Shown: positions 11,386 to 22,817, counted from the first letter of the stretch. The stretch: 64,000 bases of DNA from Isoetes taiwanensis (GCA_021234155.1 JAJEKV010000335.1:186001-250000); one strand, 5' to 3'. A program made the numbers and translations. Notes: generated by a model not told the origin, from the letters alone.

Positions 11386-12960
11386 TGGCGTTAATTTGTC
11401 TTCTTTGCTTCCCTCAGGCTTCGGGTTCCTCAATCTCGAGTTTGAAGATGTATGCTACCTGCGCCGCTCTTTAAACTTGGTGCTTCTTATGCATACCTAC
11501 TTGCATAATGGGAGTAACTTCTCTACTGTGATCTCAATGACTTTGCGTGGGCGTTGTAGAGTGTCACTTAAAAGCTTTCCACGATCAATTATGGCTCCTG
11601 GGCTGCCCAAGGTACTCCATTCCTATTATGAGGTCGTGCCTTGCCAATACCCATTACTTACGCTCCCATCGGGATGTTTATTCCGGCAAGTCAATGTCGA
11701 AATTGATCCTTTTTCTGTCATTATGTCTTCTTTGCTTTCGCTTGCTAAAATTACGGGCCTTGGTTTGGACTTTAAGGGTTTCAACTTCAACATTTCAACC
11801 ATCCTCGGGGATGCAAAGTTATGGCTACTTAGAGTCTATCAAGACTATGAAAGACTTGGCCTTTACCTTCCCTCTTGTGGAGATTACCTTGTCTTTGGGT
11901 CTCACATTTCTATATCTATAGCGGCGAAGATGTGGCACTCACTGAATGTAATCGGCGTCTTAGCCTCACCCGCCCTCATCGGCGGAGTGTCCCATCCGCC
12001 CAACTCAGCTAGCTGGCCGAGCTCATAACAAATGGGCGGTTGCCGTTCGATTGGCCCTACTGAAACATCTAAAGCGAGCTGCTTCTCTATGCATTCTGCC
12101 TTTTCTCCTTGGGCATCGCTGTAAGAAGGACCGTCTTTGCTTCGAGTAGTTGGAGCCTTCTGTTTGTCCATGAAGGACACACTGCTTTCTTTCTGTTGTT
12201 TCCCAGTTTGCTATTGTATGGGGACTTTCTTTGGACTTGGGCTGGCTGCCCTAGAGGTACGTAGCTCCTGTTGCTTTGCCTCTATCGATAGTAAAGGCTG
12301 CCTCGTGCTATGCTGTTGGCCCGGATCTTTGCAAACTAATTGCCTTGGATTACGCCCCGATCTTTGTTTTGGGGTCTATTGCCCTTCACGAGAGTTTCTG
12401 ATTTCCTCGTTCAGCCCTTCTATGTAGCTTTCAACTGCGTGTTTCATTTCCGCCGGCACATCTGACCTTAGTCTCATAAACTCTTGATTGTGCTTACGCG
12501 AATCTTGTGGCTCCCTATTTGCAATCTGTAGAATTGCTGCATCATATTCGACTTGTGTTCAGGAACATAGTGGAAACAAAAGCTTTTTGCGAACTTCTTA
12601 AATTGGCACCCATCCCTGCTCAAGCCATGGGCCTTCCAGGCATAGCCCTTCCACCATATTCGTGCGGCCCCTTTCAGGTTGGCTGTTGCCACCCTACCTT
12701 TGTCCTTATCCTTCATGCCGTAGGCATTGCCATACTCGCTCATTTCGTCGAGCCATGCCTCTGCCTCTAAGCCGGATCTGTTCTCGCTGAGAACTGTTAG
12801 GAGTTCAGGACTTTCCATACATTGCCCGATCTTTGAGTCTACCTTCTTCTGGTAATCCAGGGCCTTAGTGTCCTTTTGCCTGCTGTCTCTACGGTCCGGC
12901 ACCTGCTCGGCCTCTTTCTCGGACTCAGAGTCCGAGGGCGAGCTTGAGTCGGAGGTCTCT
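11386..12960 (-). pseudogene. gag: RT3 gag and protease region, frameshifted
   Basis: The minus frame 12902-12474 is gag: ESPELLTVLSENRSGLEAEA, WLDEMSEYGNAYGMKDKDKG, ATANLKGAARIWWKGYA. This matches RT1 gag at 27817-28089 almost residue for residue. The protease and spacer lie between about 12180 and 11390 (ECHIFAAIDIEM near 11910 equals ECHIFAAIDTEQ in RT1) but are spread over frames. An acidic, serine-rich stretch precedes gag near 12900-13000. Confidence 0.7.
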
Positions 12961-13565
12961 GTGCTAGGGGACCTCCTTCTCTTACTCCTCCTCTTGTCTT
13001 TCCCCCGACTTTCTGGGGTGTCGATTTTAATGGCCGGATGATGCTTGTGCTGCTAGTAGAGCCTTTATCTGGTCGGCTCTGTTCGCATCTGCGACATCTC
13101 TCCTCTTCACGGGGTCATGGGACCATATCCTTGAGCAGGTTCCTTTGAAGGGGTTGCTGTCGGGGGTCTCTTCATTTACTGTTGGGCCTCTGTTGTTTTG
13201 CTTTGCTCGACATTTCTATGTTCCCTATCTGCATACACAATTGGTCATGGTCATGCGGTTAATTTTATTTGTTCTCTTGCATTATATGTGTTGTTGGTAT
13301 ACGGCGAACAAAAATACATCAACAAAACATTAAAATGTAAAAAGAAGTTATATTCATATTATATAATATGTTAATACAAAAGACTTAGGGATCAAGATTC
13401 CTAACTATTCTTGATAACGCCCGGTGGGATGGATTATCCTCTAGGAACTTCCTCACTTGGGCTGTCCCCCTTTGAATGACCCAAGTTCCTAAGGGCGTTG
13501 ACTAAAGATCCACCACAAGGCTCTCGCCAAATCCTCTACCCTGCGCTCGGAGGTATAGGCTGCGG
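12961..13565 (-). other. Spacer between ORF2 and gag in RT3
   Basis: About 600 bases between the ORF2 stop and the gag core. The gag N-terminus probably starts here but no frame is clean. An AT-rich patch at 13260-13380 resembles the RT1 spacer at 27180-27300 (both contain an ATATTATATAATAT-like stretch), again showing that RT1 and RT3 are sisters. Confidence 0.45.
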
Positions 13566-14960
13566 TCACTGCCAGTCTTCCCTACTGTTTGTAAGGTATG
13601 GCAAAGTAAAAATATCAAGTGCTACCGCTCTCTTCACGAGGATGGCATACTCGGTGTTGGGAGCTAGCCGAGCATGACCCAAAGCACGAGGCGCAATTAG
13701 CATCGATACTCCTTCCTGCGCCCACAGGGGGGTGAATTTGCGGTGAATTACAGCTATTCTTCCATCCATCGGCGGGGGACCCATAGCGACCTGTCGTTGT
13801 GTGGCCAGTCCTCGCCTCCTCGGCCTCCGCTCTGTTGTATCACGTAGGCATAGTCATCGACCTCCAGGTGGTGAGCTCCACAGCCAGTCTCACATTTCTT
13901 TGAAGCTCTCACGAGAGGTCGAACTTCGCCTCTTCTCTCCGGGGAGGTGTTGTCGAAGAACTTGCCATTAAGATGTTGGAGGTCTTGTAGGCGGATCCCC
14001 ATCACATTTCTGTAGAGCAAGGAACTCTTCCTCCGTCGGTAGTTCAGCGCTTCCATAATCTGCGATGTTCTTTGTAGGCTTGGATATGGGAGGTCGACTC
14101 TCAGTGTAAGTGTCGGCTTCCCTTACTTGGAGAGAGGGAAGTCGGAGGTTCCTCGGGACGATGAAGTCGTCCAAGTCTGTTCTCCGGAGTTGGTGCAGCA
14201 ACTCGTCAGGTCGATACTCCCTTTCCCTGCACTCCGGAAGGTTTTGGACGTCGCTTAGGAGCAAATACTCTTAAGCCCTCGGCGATGATGGGGGCTAGGC
14301 TTGTGATACCTAGCCAAAGGGGGTGGCGCGATCACGAGAGTTTGCGGCTTCTTTGAATTCTTGCAACTCTTGTTTTGCTAGCCGCTGCTCTTCCGCTTGG
14401 TCGAGCTCGACGTAGTCCTCATCCTCTTCCTCTGACTCGTCGTCTTCTTCTTTTCCTTCTTGCTCCTGTTAAATGCTGCGAAAGGAGTTGTTCTTATTCT
14501 TCTTTGTGGCTATTGGGTCCACGTCCATGGAGGGAATGGAGGTTTCTCCCATGGGGTTTCGACGCAGTGGGTAAGAAAAATTGCTAAGGCGGCGTTGAAA
14601 GAAAGTACTTTGGTCCTGTTGTGATCAAATGACCATTGGCTCGAACATCTTATTTGGGCCTTGTTTGTGAGATACTTGGCAATGTTTGGAACATCGCCTA
14701 AAGGCTGCTTGAAGGGATTGCCTAGGAACAAAGTAGCCTATGCAAGGTGGAAGCTGCACTAATGATGGCTCTACCCTAGCTTGAAATTCAGGACGAGGGA
14801 CTACGCTATATCTTTGGGGTTGCGTGCAAGGTTGCTTGAACATCTATTTCTTTCAGGAAGACGGGAAAATCTCGTTGATGTCGACCTCAAAGATGAGCTA
14901 TTTGGCCTTTATACCATCGCCTGAAATCGGAGGTTGCCATGAGTTTAGCGAGGAAGAGAC
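13566..14960 (-). pseudogene. RT3 ORF2, unknown protein shared with RT1
   Basis: An extra gene ahead of gag. In the minus frames one can read FQARVEPSLVQLPPCIGYFV and DVPNIAKYLTNKA near 14690-14810, then an acidic Glu/Asp-rich region near 14400-14470, and at the C-terminus GRIAVIHRKFTPLW plus NTEYAILVKRAVALDIF near 13590-13770. RT1 25588-27174 has all three blocks in the same order. A likely start is the ATG at about 14944 (MATSDFRRWYKG), about 110 bases after the TATA box. No known family is recognised. Conservation between two diverged elements suggests a real function. Confidence 0.55.
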
Positions 14961-15054
14961 TAGCAAAGCGGATGCAAGAGCCTCGGGGGGGAGCTGGGAA
15001 ATCGGCTAAGGGGCCAGGAGCAAACTCGTAGGGTGCTACGTAAGAAATGAGGGA

Positions 15055-15064
15055 CCTATTTATA
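15055..15064 (-). promoter_or_regulatory. TATA box ahead of RT3 ORF2
   Basis: The minus strand reads TATAAATAGG followed by TCCCTCATTTCT. RT1 has TATAAATAAG plus TCCCCCATTTCT at the same place and TATAAATAG ahead of its H3-like gene. This suggests internal promoters separate from the LTR. Confidence 0.6.
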
Positions 15065-15255
15065 AAAAAGGGGGAAACCCTAATTTTTGGGTGACTTGGA
15101 AAATTCTTGGGGTTGGGCAATTCTAGCTTATATTGGGGTCTAAATGGGAATTGGAAGACTAATTTAAGGGTTTGAGCATGACTGGATTACCTAAAGATCC
15201 TAACATAACAAGTTGGAGATCAATTGGACAAGTTATGGTGACGAAATGGTAGGAG

Positions 15256-15522
15256 GTCTCATAGGTAGCGCCTCGTTCAAAAGCTACACTTTAGTTTCTT
15301 GACCAGGCGCGACGTGTGAGACATCAGTCCCATTTTGATCAAAACATGTCCAATTTGGATAAAATAAGGGTGTAAAGATGACAGACTCATCAAATTAGGC
15401 AGAATTGACCCCTTACTTGGTCAATTTGGAGTTGTTTTGGGCAAATTTGGCCAAGGTCTCACAGGTAGCGCCTCGTCCAAAAACTAAACTTTAGTTTCTT
15501 GACCAAGCGCGACATGTGAGAC
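15256..15522 (-). repeat. Pair of hairpin units (15256-15322, 15456-15522)
   Basis: Two 67-bp units, 200 bp apart start to start. Each is bounded by GTCTCA and TGAGAC inverted ends with an inner GCGCC/GGCGC stem and an A/T-rich stem (GTCAAGAAACT with TTTTGAAC-like partner). They lie between the H3-like gene and the TATA box of ORF2, as the pair 25092-25357 does in RT1. Loop and stem bases differ from RT1 while the inverted ends persist. Confidence 0.7.
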
Positions 15523-15664
15523 ATCACACTTTTTGGTCGAAAAATGTCCTATTTTACTAAATCAAAAACTACTACCTGCTAACTTGTCCTAATTTAACAA
15601 GTTCAGATACACAAGTACTCAAAATTGATTTATATTACAAAATTTTTGATTATTTACAAAATGT

Positions 15665-15857
15665 TTAAGGGCGTTCTCCCTTGATGCGACTAGCAAGATA
15701 CATGTCTTGCCTCATAAGGGTTACTCGCTTTGCATGAACAGTGCAAGCTGCCGAGTCTTCAAAATGTTGCACTATCCTCTGCTCAGCCGCTTCCTGCAGT
15801 GCCGGCAGCATCTCATCTGTGACCCTCATGCCAGTCTGTGACCCTCATGCCAGTGTG
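15665..15857 (-). pseudogene. Histone H3-like gene of RT3, C-terminal part only
   Basis: The minus strand from about 15857 down to the stop at 15665-15667 encodes the second half of an H3 histone fold: [18 protein letters not shown], then [36 protein letters not shown]. It aligns without gaps to the H3 alpha-2 helix, loop 2, alpha-3 and C-terminus, and is about 80 percent identical to the RT1 copy. The tail, alpha-N and alpha-1 are gone because transposon B's end joins here. A 19-bp tandem duplication sits at the break. Confidence 0.8.
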
Positions 15858-15863
15858 ACCCTC
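15819..15863. repeat. Tandem 17-19 bp duplication at the RT3/B junction
   Basis: GTGACCCTCATGCCAGT occurs at 15819 and 15838 and again in part (GTGACCCTC) at 15855, ending exactly where the terminal repeat of transposon B begins. The single-copy form is part of the H3-like coding frame. This looks like a breakpoint product rather than a normal target duplication. Confidence 0.7.
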
Positions 15864-15883
15864 AATTAAATTGGGTTTATGTC
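15863..15883. repeat. Left terminal inverted repeat of transposon B
   Basis: CAATTAAATTGGGTTTATGT plus C. It matches the reverse complement of 62317-62337 at 20 of 21 positions. The outer 11 bases are themselves nearly palindromic. The next 180 bases up to the transposase stop are AT-rich and hold no gene. Confidence 0.65.
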
Positions 15884-16062
15884 TTAATTTTGGGACAAAT
15901 TTCATATTGCATGTTTTTAGTAGCATATTCAAATTCACACATTTCACCTCAAAATTATGAAAACGTAATATCATGTTATTTACAAAATAGTCAATATTTC
16001 ACAATATAGCACCATATCATAAAAACGTGATAACAAAAATTTACATAGTTATTCAACTTTCT

Positions 16063-18823
16063 TCAAGCACCCCCAATGATATCATAGCCTTCTTCCGACA
16101 TCCACGAGGTTGTAATTCTCGCATTTCTAGCTGGAATAGTGTTTGGAGTCCATGAGTACAAAACACTTTCATAGTCTAGCCAAAGATGGGGATCACTTTC
16201 AGTTTCTCCTCCATTTCTTTGTCCAACAACTGAGTACCTTTCTTTATCCGATCGTTGGTCAACCGATGCCTTTGGACACCACCATTCCACCCCGCACATG
16301 GTTGAAGTTAATATTACCTTCTTCTTTGCAAATATCGGAGATAGTGAACCCCAAACCACCTTTGGATATGTATCTAAATCTGCTGGCTTTACTACCACAA
16401 ATTGGTGGCATTCCAAGTCAGTGGAAGGTTCATAAGCATCCATGCCTAGAAACTTTGGCCTATTGTTCTTAGGACCAACATAGTGTTTGTCAAAAGGAGG
16501 AGGAGCATATTGCTTTGCGAATGCTACTTACGGTGTCATCAAAATCCTCAAGACCTGCTAAGGTCTTCCACCTAGTTTTAGGCAACCACCCTTCTTTCAA
16601 TTCATCCGAGGATGTGTCTATCTCCCCAACGGGTTAATCACCTTCTTCAAGAAGCCACCAAGGCACGGTTGGTGTCATCCGGATTGGTTTGCCAATGCTT
16701 TATATAGTCTTGGATTCCTTCCTTAGTCAATCCCAATTGCTTCACTTCTTCAGTAGGTTTTAAAGCTTTTGATTGACCTAGAGGTATCATAGGCTTGCCA
16801 TTCTCATCTCTACGCCATATTTCCTCCCCTCCTCTCCACTCATCCTCTGAAGGTCTCATCTTCCATTGAAAGATTGGAATCCCATCTCTCACCCAAAAAG
16901 TGAACTGCAGAGGCCTGGAATGACCTTCAAGATCCAATGTATAACCATCCACAAAGCTCTTCCAATCGGGCACATAGGGTTTGGAGTAGTGCATTCATGC
17001 AAGATTTCCATTAGCCTAGGAAAGTTGGTCACTGTTTGCTACTTCAGTATACAACTATATTTGCCAAATAATGCATCCACATCCTCATGGGTATGCCCGG
17101 GCATAAGAAACCCTAAATTAACTCTTTCAAATATCCCCCCGGTGTTAAGTAGGATAGGAAAGAAAACATCCACTGTTCTTATTTTGGCCGGCCACGGTTA
17201 TCAAGTTGCAAGAGAAACCTTTTGGGTAGATCTTGAGGTTTAGCACGTGAAGTTGAAGCTCCAACATGTTCATTAGACCCATGCTTCCTAAACCTTGCCT
17301 TGCTGAACTTTTCAATATTGTTAGGGTTTCCATCTAACAATGCTCTATGTAGTGCCTGGCTAGCTGTAAGGTCCTGGAGGTGACCATTGTATCCATTTTC
17401 ATAGTTTCTCAAACACCTCATGATACTCCCATCACTCCACAACTCCAAACTAAAATGGCCATAGTAGGTTTGATTCTGCCCATGCAAGATTGCCCCAGTC
17501 ATTGAGATCTGTAAAGGGTATGATCTTCCACATGACTTTGGTATATACTTGAATTGTGGAAGACAAGTCTTTTGCTGGTCCATCTTGTCATGTATAATAC
17601 ATAAATAGTTTTTGACTAGGTTGCACAGTCTTATCAAGAGTCTCCTTCAACTTAGCACATAAATTGCACTTTGCAAAGTTGTTTGAAGTTGCTATGGTGA
17701 CATGATTGAAATGCTTCTTCCATAACCTACTAAAGCTAGGTTGGGATATTGGAAGAATTCCCAATTCTCGAAGTAGGGAATTCACTTCTTCCAAAATACT
17801 CTTTTGAGTACAATGTGATGGCAACCTTTTCTCAACAACTGCTCTTCCCTTTTCATCCCTTCTACTTTTGTGTGGCATAGACTCTGCATTGAAATCAATA
17901 TATTTTTCAAATATCTCCCTGGCGACCAAGGTCCTAGCCTGTTGGTCTCAACAAACCATTATTTCCATGTAAAGCAATCCTGTTCCCCTCTTTTTTTTTT
18001 TTTGCCAATTATGCCATGAAGAAGTTGGAATTGCATGGATACTCGGCCATGCTTTTGCACATATCCATTTGCCTAGCAAAGGGTATCTTTTTCTGTTTGG
18101 GTTTCTTTCATCTTGAAGTGCATGCTCGAAGATTGTGTACATGTAGGTCCTCCTCTCATCAACAGTGTACTCTTGAAAAGTGGCTCTTGCTTCCACCAAT
18201 TGTTCTATTGTAAAGGATTGCATACAAGCACTCCAACAACAATCTGAGCCCCTAACCTTCGCCATTGTCTCACGTTTGGTGTCACTATTCAACTTGGCTC
18301 TTTTGCTAGGATAAGGTCTGGCAACTGATACTTCTCCCCTTTTGTCTAGGCTTAGAGTCCCAACTGCCAATGGATCAATATCAAGACAATCATTGTCCCC
18401 AACAACCTCGAGGGGCTCTCGGAAAAATATAATCCTCCACAAATTGAACACTACTTATAGGCCATGCCATGATGCAAGGAACCTCCAATTGCTTCACACA
18501 ACCAAAACATTCCTTGTCACCCAAACCTTTACCTTTCCAGTTGTCTTCCAACATCGAAATTGCAATACCAATATTGTCTTCCCCTAGCCTTTCATCATTA
18601 GCGGCTTGACCGGGATCCGCTAGCACAATGACTCCTTGGCCTACTATTTCCTTGTTGCACTTGTGCATGATTCTCACCTTCTTGTTCCTCCATTGCACCC
18701 GACTATAGAGGACTAATTGTTTTTCTTCAATATTCTTGCCAGGAGTTGGTTTTTCATTGATATTGCTCTTTTCAATATGTTGCACACCATCTTGATTTGG
18801 AGAGGCACCATTGACCTAGGCAA
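16063..18823 (-). pseudogene. DDE transposase of B, DUF7869-like
   Basis: Probable transposase, broken by frameshifts. In order: exon 1 starts after an acceptor TTTGCCTAG near 18824; a Cys/Trp-rich N-terminal segment GSDCCWSACMQSF; then KRYPLLGKWICAKAW and FAKCNLCAKLKET. The catalytic region has DKMDQQKTCLPQF (about 17555-17590), LLQLDN (17200-17220) and GFLMPGHTHEDVDALFGKYS (about 17060-17115). These three acidic boxes match those of the A transposase (DGMDQKKTTLPHF, LDNTTRENKN, GHTHDQIDQMFSRFS). I assign this family as DUF7869-like from memory. A segment before DKMDQ seems lost. Confidence 0.7.
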
Positions 18824-19284
18824 ATTGCACCCTTTTTAGTCAATGAGTAGGAAAAAATTATTACACCATAAGATAAAAAAAGTACGTACATTTATGGAAT
18901 ATGTAGAGGTAAATCAAATTTTTTTAAAAGCAAGAAATTCCTTGGAAATAGGTTTAATATAATAATAACAATGGGCGTAAACGAAATCATTTAAAACAAG
19001 AATTTTCGTGGCAACAACAAGGAAATGACATTTATATAAATATATCCTAATTTTAATTATCGAAAATTTGGATATATGATTACGAAAAGACATATAGCTG
19101 ATAGACGTGAGAATTTATTATCCATAATAATATACCCTAGATGATATAGCTGGCGGGAATTTCGTACGCCTGGCGTGTTATTTGAGGCAATAAATTATTC
19201 ACGCTAATTTCTAATTAACCCTATATAAATCCGGTTCACGCTCTCAAGACCTCCATTCTGTCCAAATTTTTTTTTCTGCCCGCC
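18824..19284. promoter_or_regulatory. Divergent promoter region of B, TATA at 19222
   Basis: AT-rich DNA between the minus-strand transposase and the plus-strand acidic gene. CTATATAAAT at 19221-19230 is followed 55 bases later by an ATG at 19285. A degenerate B palindrome (ACGCCTGGCGTG) lies at about 19165-19176, upstream of the TATA box. A diverged second copy of this block occurs at 20335-20470. Confidence 0.55.
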
Positions 19285-19664
19285 ATGAAGCGTTCAGCCT
19301 CAGCGCTCGAACTTCATGAAGAACCCGAGGTCTCCTCAAAGAGACGTCGGGTTGAAGAACCCCTCTATCCCCCATAGATTTTCTTGCCCAATTCTGCTCT
19401 GATGAAGAGGAGGAAGAGGAGGAGTTGGAGGAAGAGGAGGAGTTGAGCTCTCAAGAGCACATGACCGCTCTGCTTCAGGGTTGGCTTGACCCTGAAACAG
19501 AGAATGAAATCTCGGAAGAGGAGGAGGAGGAGGAGGAGGAGGAGGAGGAGGAGGAGGAGGAGGAGGAGGAGGAGGAGGAGGAGGAGGAGGAGGAGGAGGA
19601 GGAGGAGGAGGAGCAATTGACCAATTCTTAGAATGGTTGAGAGATGAACCAGGTTTGCATGTCC

Positions 19665-19699
<35 letters not shown>

Positions 19700-19979
19700 A
19701 CCTTTCTTTCTTTTCTAACACCTTTCTTTCTTCTTTGTTGCAGACGTGGAAGATCAATGATGCAGATCCCGGGCGGCCCCTTTTTTTTTTTTGGTTGCTT
19801 GAAGCTTTGGACACGCCTCCCAGGGCATTTTTTTTCTGTAATTTTATGAAAAGCCTTGGGCGGTTGCCACAAGCCGGGCATCGTAGACATTCTCCTCTTA
19901 TGAATGAAATCAAACAGTTTTATCATAAAAATTTTTCTTCAAACAAGTGTTCTTTGAATGGTTTTTACAGTACATAAAA
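19285..19979 (+). CDS. Acidic nuclear-type protein of B with poly-Glu tract
   Basis: The ATG at 19285 starts MKRSASALELHEEPEVSSKR with a basic nuclear-signal-like SKRRR. A one-base shift near 19370 leads to FLAQFCSDEE, an acidic run, HMTALLQGWLDPETENEISE and then a pure GAG repeat (poly-Glu) from about 19515 to 19613. After another shift the frame reads DQFLEWLRDEP up to a donor CAG/GT at 19652-19654. A T-rich intron follows to 19743 (TTGCAG), then exon 2 (WKINDADPGRP). No known family. The repeat makes length estimates unsafe. The sense of the repeat is supported by non-repeat codons on both sides. Confidence 0.5.
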
Positions 19980-20334
19980 TTATTTGAATTAAATCCAACT
20001 GTTTTCTCCAATTATTTTGTCTCCAAGCTGTTATCTCTAAAATTTTGTATCGCAAATTTTGTCTCAACAAAGTCTGGGGAACACTATAAATCAACCACAT
20101 GAGAAATCTCTACGATTCATCACAAGAACCATAGGAAATTTTCCTATCGACCTAAAACAATTCCCCAACCTTACAAGTCATTTTTTAGCCTTGATAATTT
20201 TGCCTTAAAAATCATTTTTAATTTAGCTTATATAAAATTTCTAAATTCTATTTTTTGAATGCAATAAATGGAATAAAAAGTCGTGAGAATTTATTGCATG
20301 AAATGCAATATTCTCTATATATACCATATACATG
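19980..20334. other. AT-rich spacer in B
   Basis: No convincing coding frame, hairpin or known repeat seen. It separates the acidic gene from the second copy of the B promoter block. Confidence 0.4.
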
Positions 20335-20470
20335 TCATATCCAAGGGAAGACCAGACGCCAGCGTGTTAATTCAAGCAATCAATTATTCACGCTAACTTA
20401 TTTCTAATTATGCCTATATAAATCCATTTCACGCTCTCAAAGTTCCTACATTTTTCTTCCTTCCTTCATA
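20335..20470 (+). promoter_or_regulatory. Second copy of the B promoter block, TATA near 20415
   Basis: Blocks AATTATTCACGCTAA, TTTCTAATTA, CTATATAAATCC and TTCACGCTCTCAA are repeated from 19190-19250 in the same order. A partial B palindrome (ACGCCAGCGTG) precedes the TATA box as in the first copy. This implies a second plus-strand transcription unit, or a duplicated promoter feeding the gene later split by RT1. Confidence 0.5.
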
Positions 20471-20984
20471 CGATTTGCGGGTTAAACCTGGCTCGGTTGT
20501 GTTTGGATCCGCCCCCCCGAAATCTTGGTGAGCAGATTTATATTCGGCAATGTTAGATGTTTGGTTTTGGCAATTCCTAACTTACTAAAAGACTCGCCTT
20601 TTGTCTTAGTAGCATCCAGAAAGTGAGAGGACATCGGAGGCTCGTAATTAAAACCAAAAGCCGAGGACTAAGGTCTGCGAATCGAAAAAGCCTGGAATTA
20701 AAACCACAAGCATAGTCCTCCCGTTCTTGAATCCTTCCAACCCTCGTAACTCAAGGTTAGTTTTCATTTAGTTTTAAGTTGCATCTCAATGGCAGGTTTA
20801 ATCCAAGAAGACAAGCTTTTGCATTTGCTCGAGGCAAAGGAAGCAGATGATGTTTATGAAAACCAGAATAGTTTTTTATAAACTTCATCTGCTTCTTTTT
20901 GTTTCGAGTAAATTCTTGAGTTTCTCTTCCTGAATTAATCATGCTATTGCATGCAAGTTTCTATTATGAATAAGTGTAGTAGAA
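20471..20984. other. Transcribed leader or intron of B without clear ORF
   Basis: Follows the second TATA box. It contains an imperfect direct repeat (AATTAAAACCAAAAGCCGAG near 20645 and AATTAAAACCACAAGCATAG near 20695). Splice-like signals are present but no exon can be chosen with confidence. Confidence 0.35.
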
Positions 20985-21095
20985 AGCATTAGAAAAATCT
21001 GAAAGATAATATTTGAAACACGCGAAAGTAATATTTGAAACATGCTAAGCGTGTTTCATGCTAACCTTAGCCTTCAACATGAATACACGCTCGGC
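20985..21095. repeat. B palindromes left of RT1
   Basis: Two or three copies of the B palindrome type: a degenerate one near 21045 (TGCTAAGCGTG) and ACACGCTCGGCGTGCA at about 21083. They continue after RT1 at 34741-34860, so RT1 landed inside a palindrome-bearing intron of B. Confidence 0.6.
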
Positions 21096-21180
21096 GTGCA
21101 TTCAGCAGAGAGGGAGAAAAAAAAAACCTGTACAGATAGATAAGTAAATAGATAAAGGCCAGGCAATTATTTACATGCTT

Positions 21181-22815
21181 TGTGACGTTCAAAGACGCGG
21201 ATATCCCCCCGGGGCGTATACCGCATCGCCTCGCCACACGACACACCGCCACGGGCCGACGCGTATGCGCTAAGCGTGTAGCAGTGGGTAGCCCTAGGGG
21301 GCAACTCGCCAGAAATAGGTGCAACTATTAATGTGCACATTTTCCAATGTACACATTAATGTGGGCACACATTCCAAGTGGACACTTCATGCCAAGTGGG
21401 CCACACCCATAGGTGCAATTAATGTGCACATTTTCCAATGTACACATTAATGTGGGCACACATTTCCATGTGTGCACATTTGGCCACCTAGCCCTTAAAG
21501 GCAAGTGGGCCCATTTCCAATTATCCCACATGCCAAAAGAGGATAATTGGAAACCCTAACCAACCCCTTGTCTATATAGGGTGGGAAACCCTAACTTGCC
21601 CAATTTTCGATTTTAGGGCTTTAGAACTCTGTTTTTGGTGCCTCAACGACCAAAACCGCCTCAGAACTTCTGCTTGGGAGAATTGCATCCTTAGTTTTCC
21701 TTGATTCGAGCGTCTCAGCAGGATGGTCGAGCTCAGGTCAGGAGGAGCCACCCAAGGATCAGGTATTTGGCTAGTTAGATAGTCTAAACCCTATTTCAGT
21801 CATAGAATGATGAGGGTTTAGCCTATTAAATTGCCCATAACAGCCTTCTAGATCCCTAGATACCAGCCTCTAACTAAAGAACCTAACTCTATGATATAGA
21901 TTAGATCTTGTTCTTTAGTCTCTTATGATGTAGGTGGATGATGTATCTCTATGAACTCCTTGTATTGGGAAGGGGGGTAGAGACCTAAAAGCTTGGTAGT
22001 AGATGCTCCTAGATTAGCCTCTCTAGCACACAATAGATCTGCCTGCTGTGCAAAGAGCCACACCGGGTTGTGGGTGAAGGGGCGGGCCGAGAAGGAGGTT
22101 CTGTCCCGACTCTTGAAGCGATCCCTCGGTGTGTAAAGCCTACCGGGGATCATTGTGACTAGGTTCGATGGCTTGCCAGCTGCGTGTGGGCAAGGCATGG
22201 GCTCACACCCGTGAAGTGGTGTTCACTTTCCGGTGGGTTCGGTCGAATAAGGGCGGTGGCCCTCTAGTCACCTTGAGTCGGGTAGATCTCTCGGAGGGAG
22301 TGATCCCTACCCCGCCCCATCTGAATCGGGAGGATGAACCGGGAATAGCTCTTTTCGGCTATGCATCCGTGGCTCTGATCCGGGTCCCAACACTTTTCAA
22401 CCTACTCGCAAAGTGTGCACGGGGAGGGCGGATGGAGTGGACAACCCTACGCCATGTTCTTATGCCACCCAAATCCATTGCTATGAATTACATGCGCAAT
22501 GATCTCTGGAGACCCAAGCCGTCAGTCATTCCCTTGAGTCCGAGCCTTGGGTAGAACTCTTGTTTATGCAGATGTGATGGACCACCCTTCGAGGTGGCTA
22601 TGTGCTTATGTTATATACGACATGTATGTTTACGCTTCCAGACTAGGTAGACCACGAGGGAGGCGGGGTAAATGACCCCTTCACTCTTCCCAATGGAACC
22701 CCCGCGGTTCAGTTGTGATATGTGGAGGGCCCTCAGATCGGCATGGGGCTGGTATGGGGATGAACTCTGTTTGTATATGGTGAGTGCAATATATATATGA
22801 GTAGGGGCGTCCGCG
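21181..22815 (+). repeat. 5' LTR of RT1
   Basis: Starts TGTGACG and ends near 22815, where CGTCACA of the other LTR is eroded to CGTCCGCG. A TATA-like CTATATAGG at 21573 lies in a long stretch (about 21300-21630) that is identical to 33165-33490. Inside it is a 100-bp near-direct repeat with ATGTGCACATTTTCCAATGT. Differences from the 3' LTR lie mostly at CAG, CTG and CCG triplets. Confidence 0.88.
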
Positions 22816-22817
22816 AT

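Larger units (their letters stand above)
6126..15862 (-). mobile_element. RT3: Ty3 chromovirus with H3-like gene, 5' truncated
   Basis: Read on the minus strand it has H3-like gene, hairpin pair, TATA box, ORF2, gag, protease, RT, RNase H, integrase, chromodomain, polypurine tract and 3' LTR. This is the same order as RT1 at 21181-34708, to which it is a diverged sister. Its 5' LTR, primer site and the first two-thirds of the H3-like gene are missing. The right edge abuts the terminal repeat of transposon B at 15863. It inserted into the integrase of the first Ty3 copy. Confidence 0.85.

Noticed and set aside
19336-19926. Long minus-strand ORFs with poly-Pro or poly-Leu
   Set aside because: They are the complement of the GAG repeat. 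Non-repeat codons on the plus strand and the TATA box support the plus-strand acidic protein instead.
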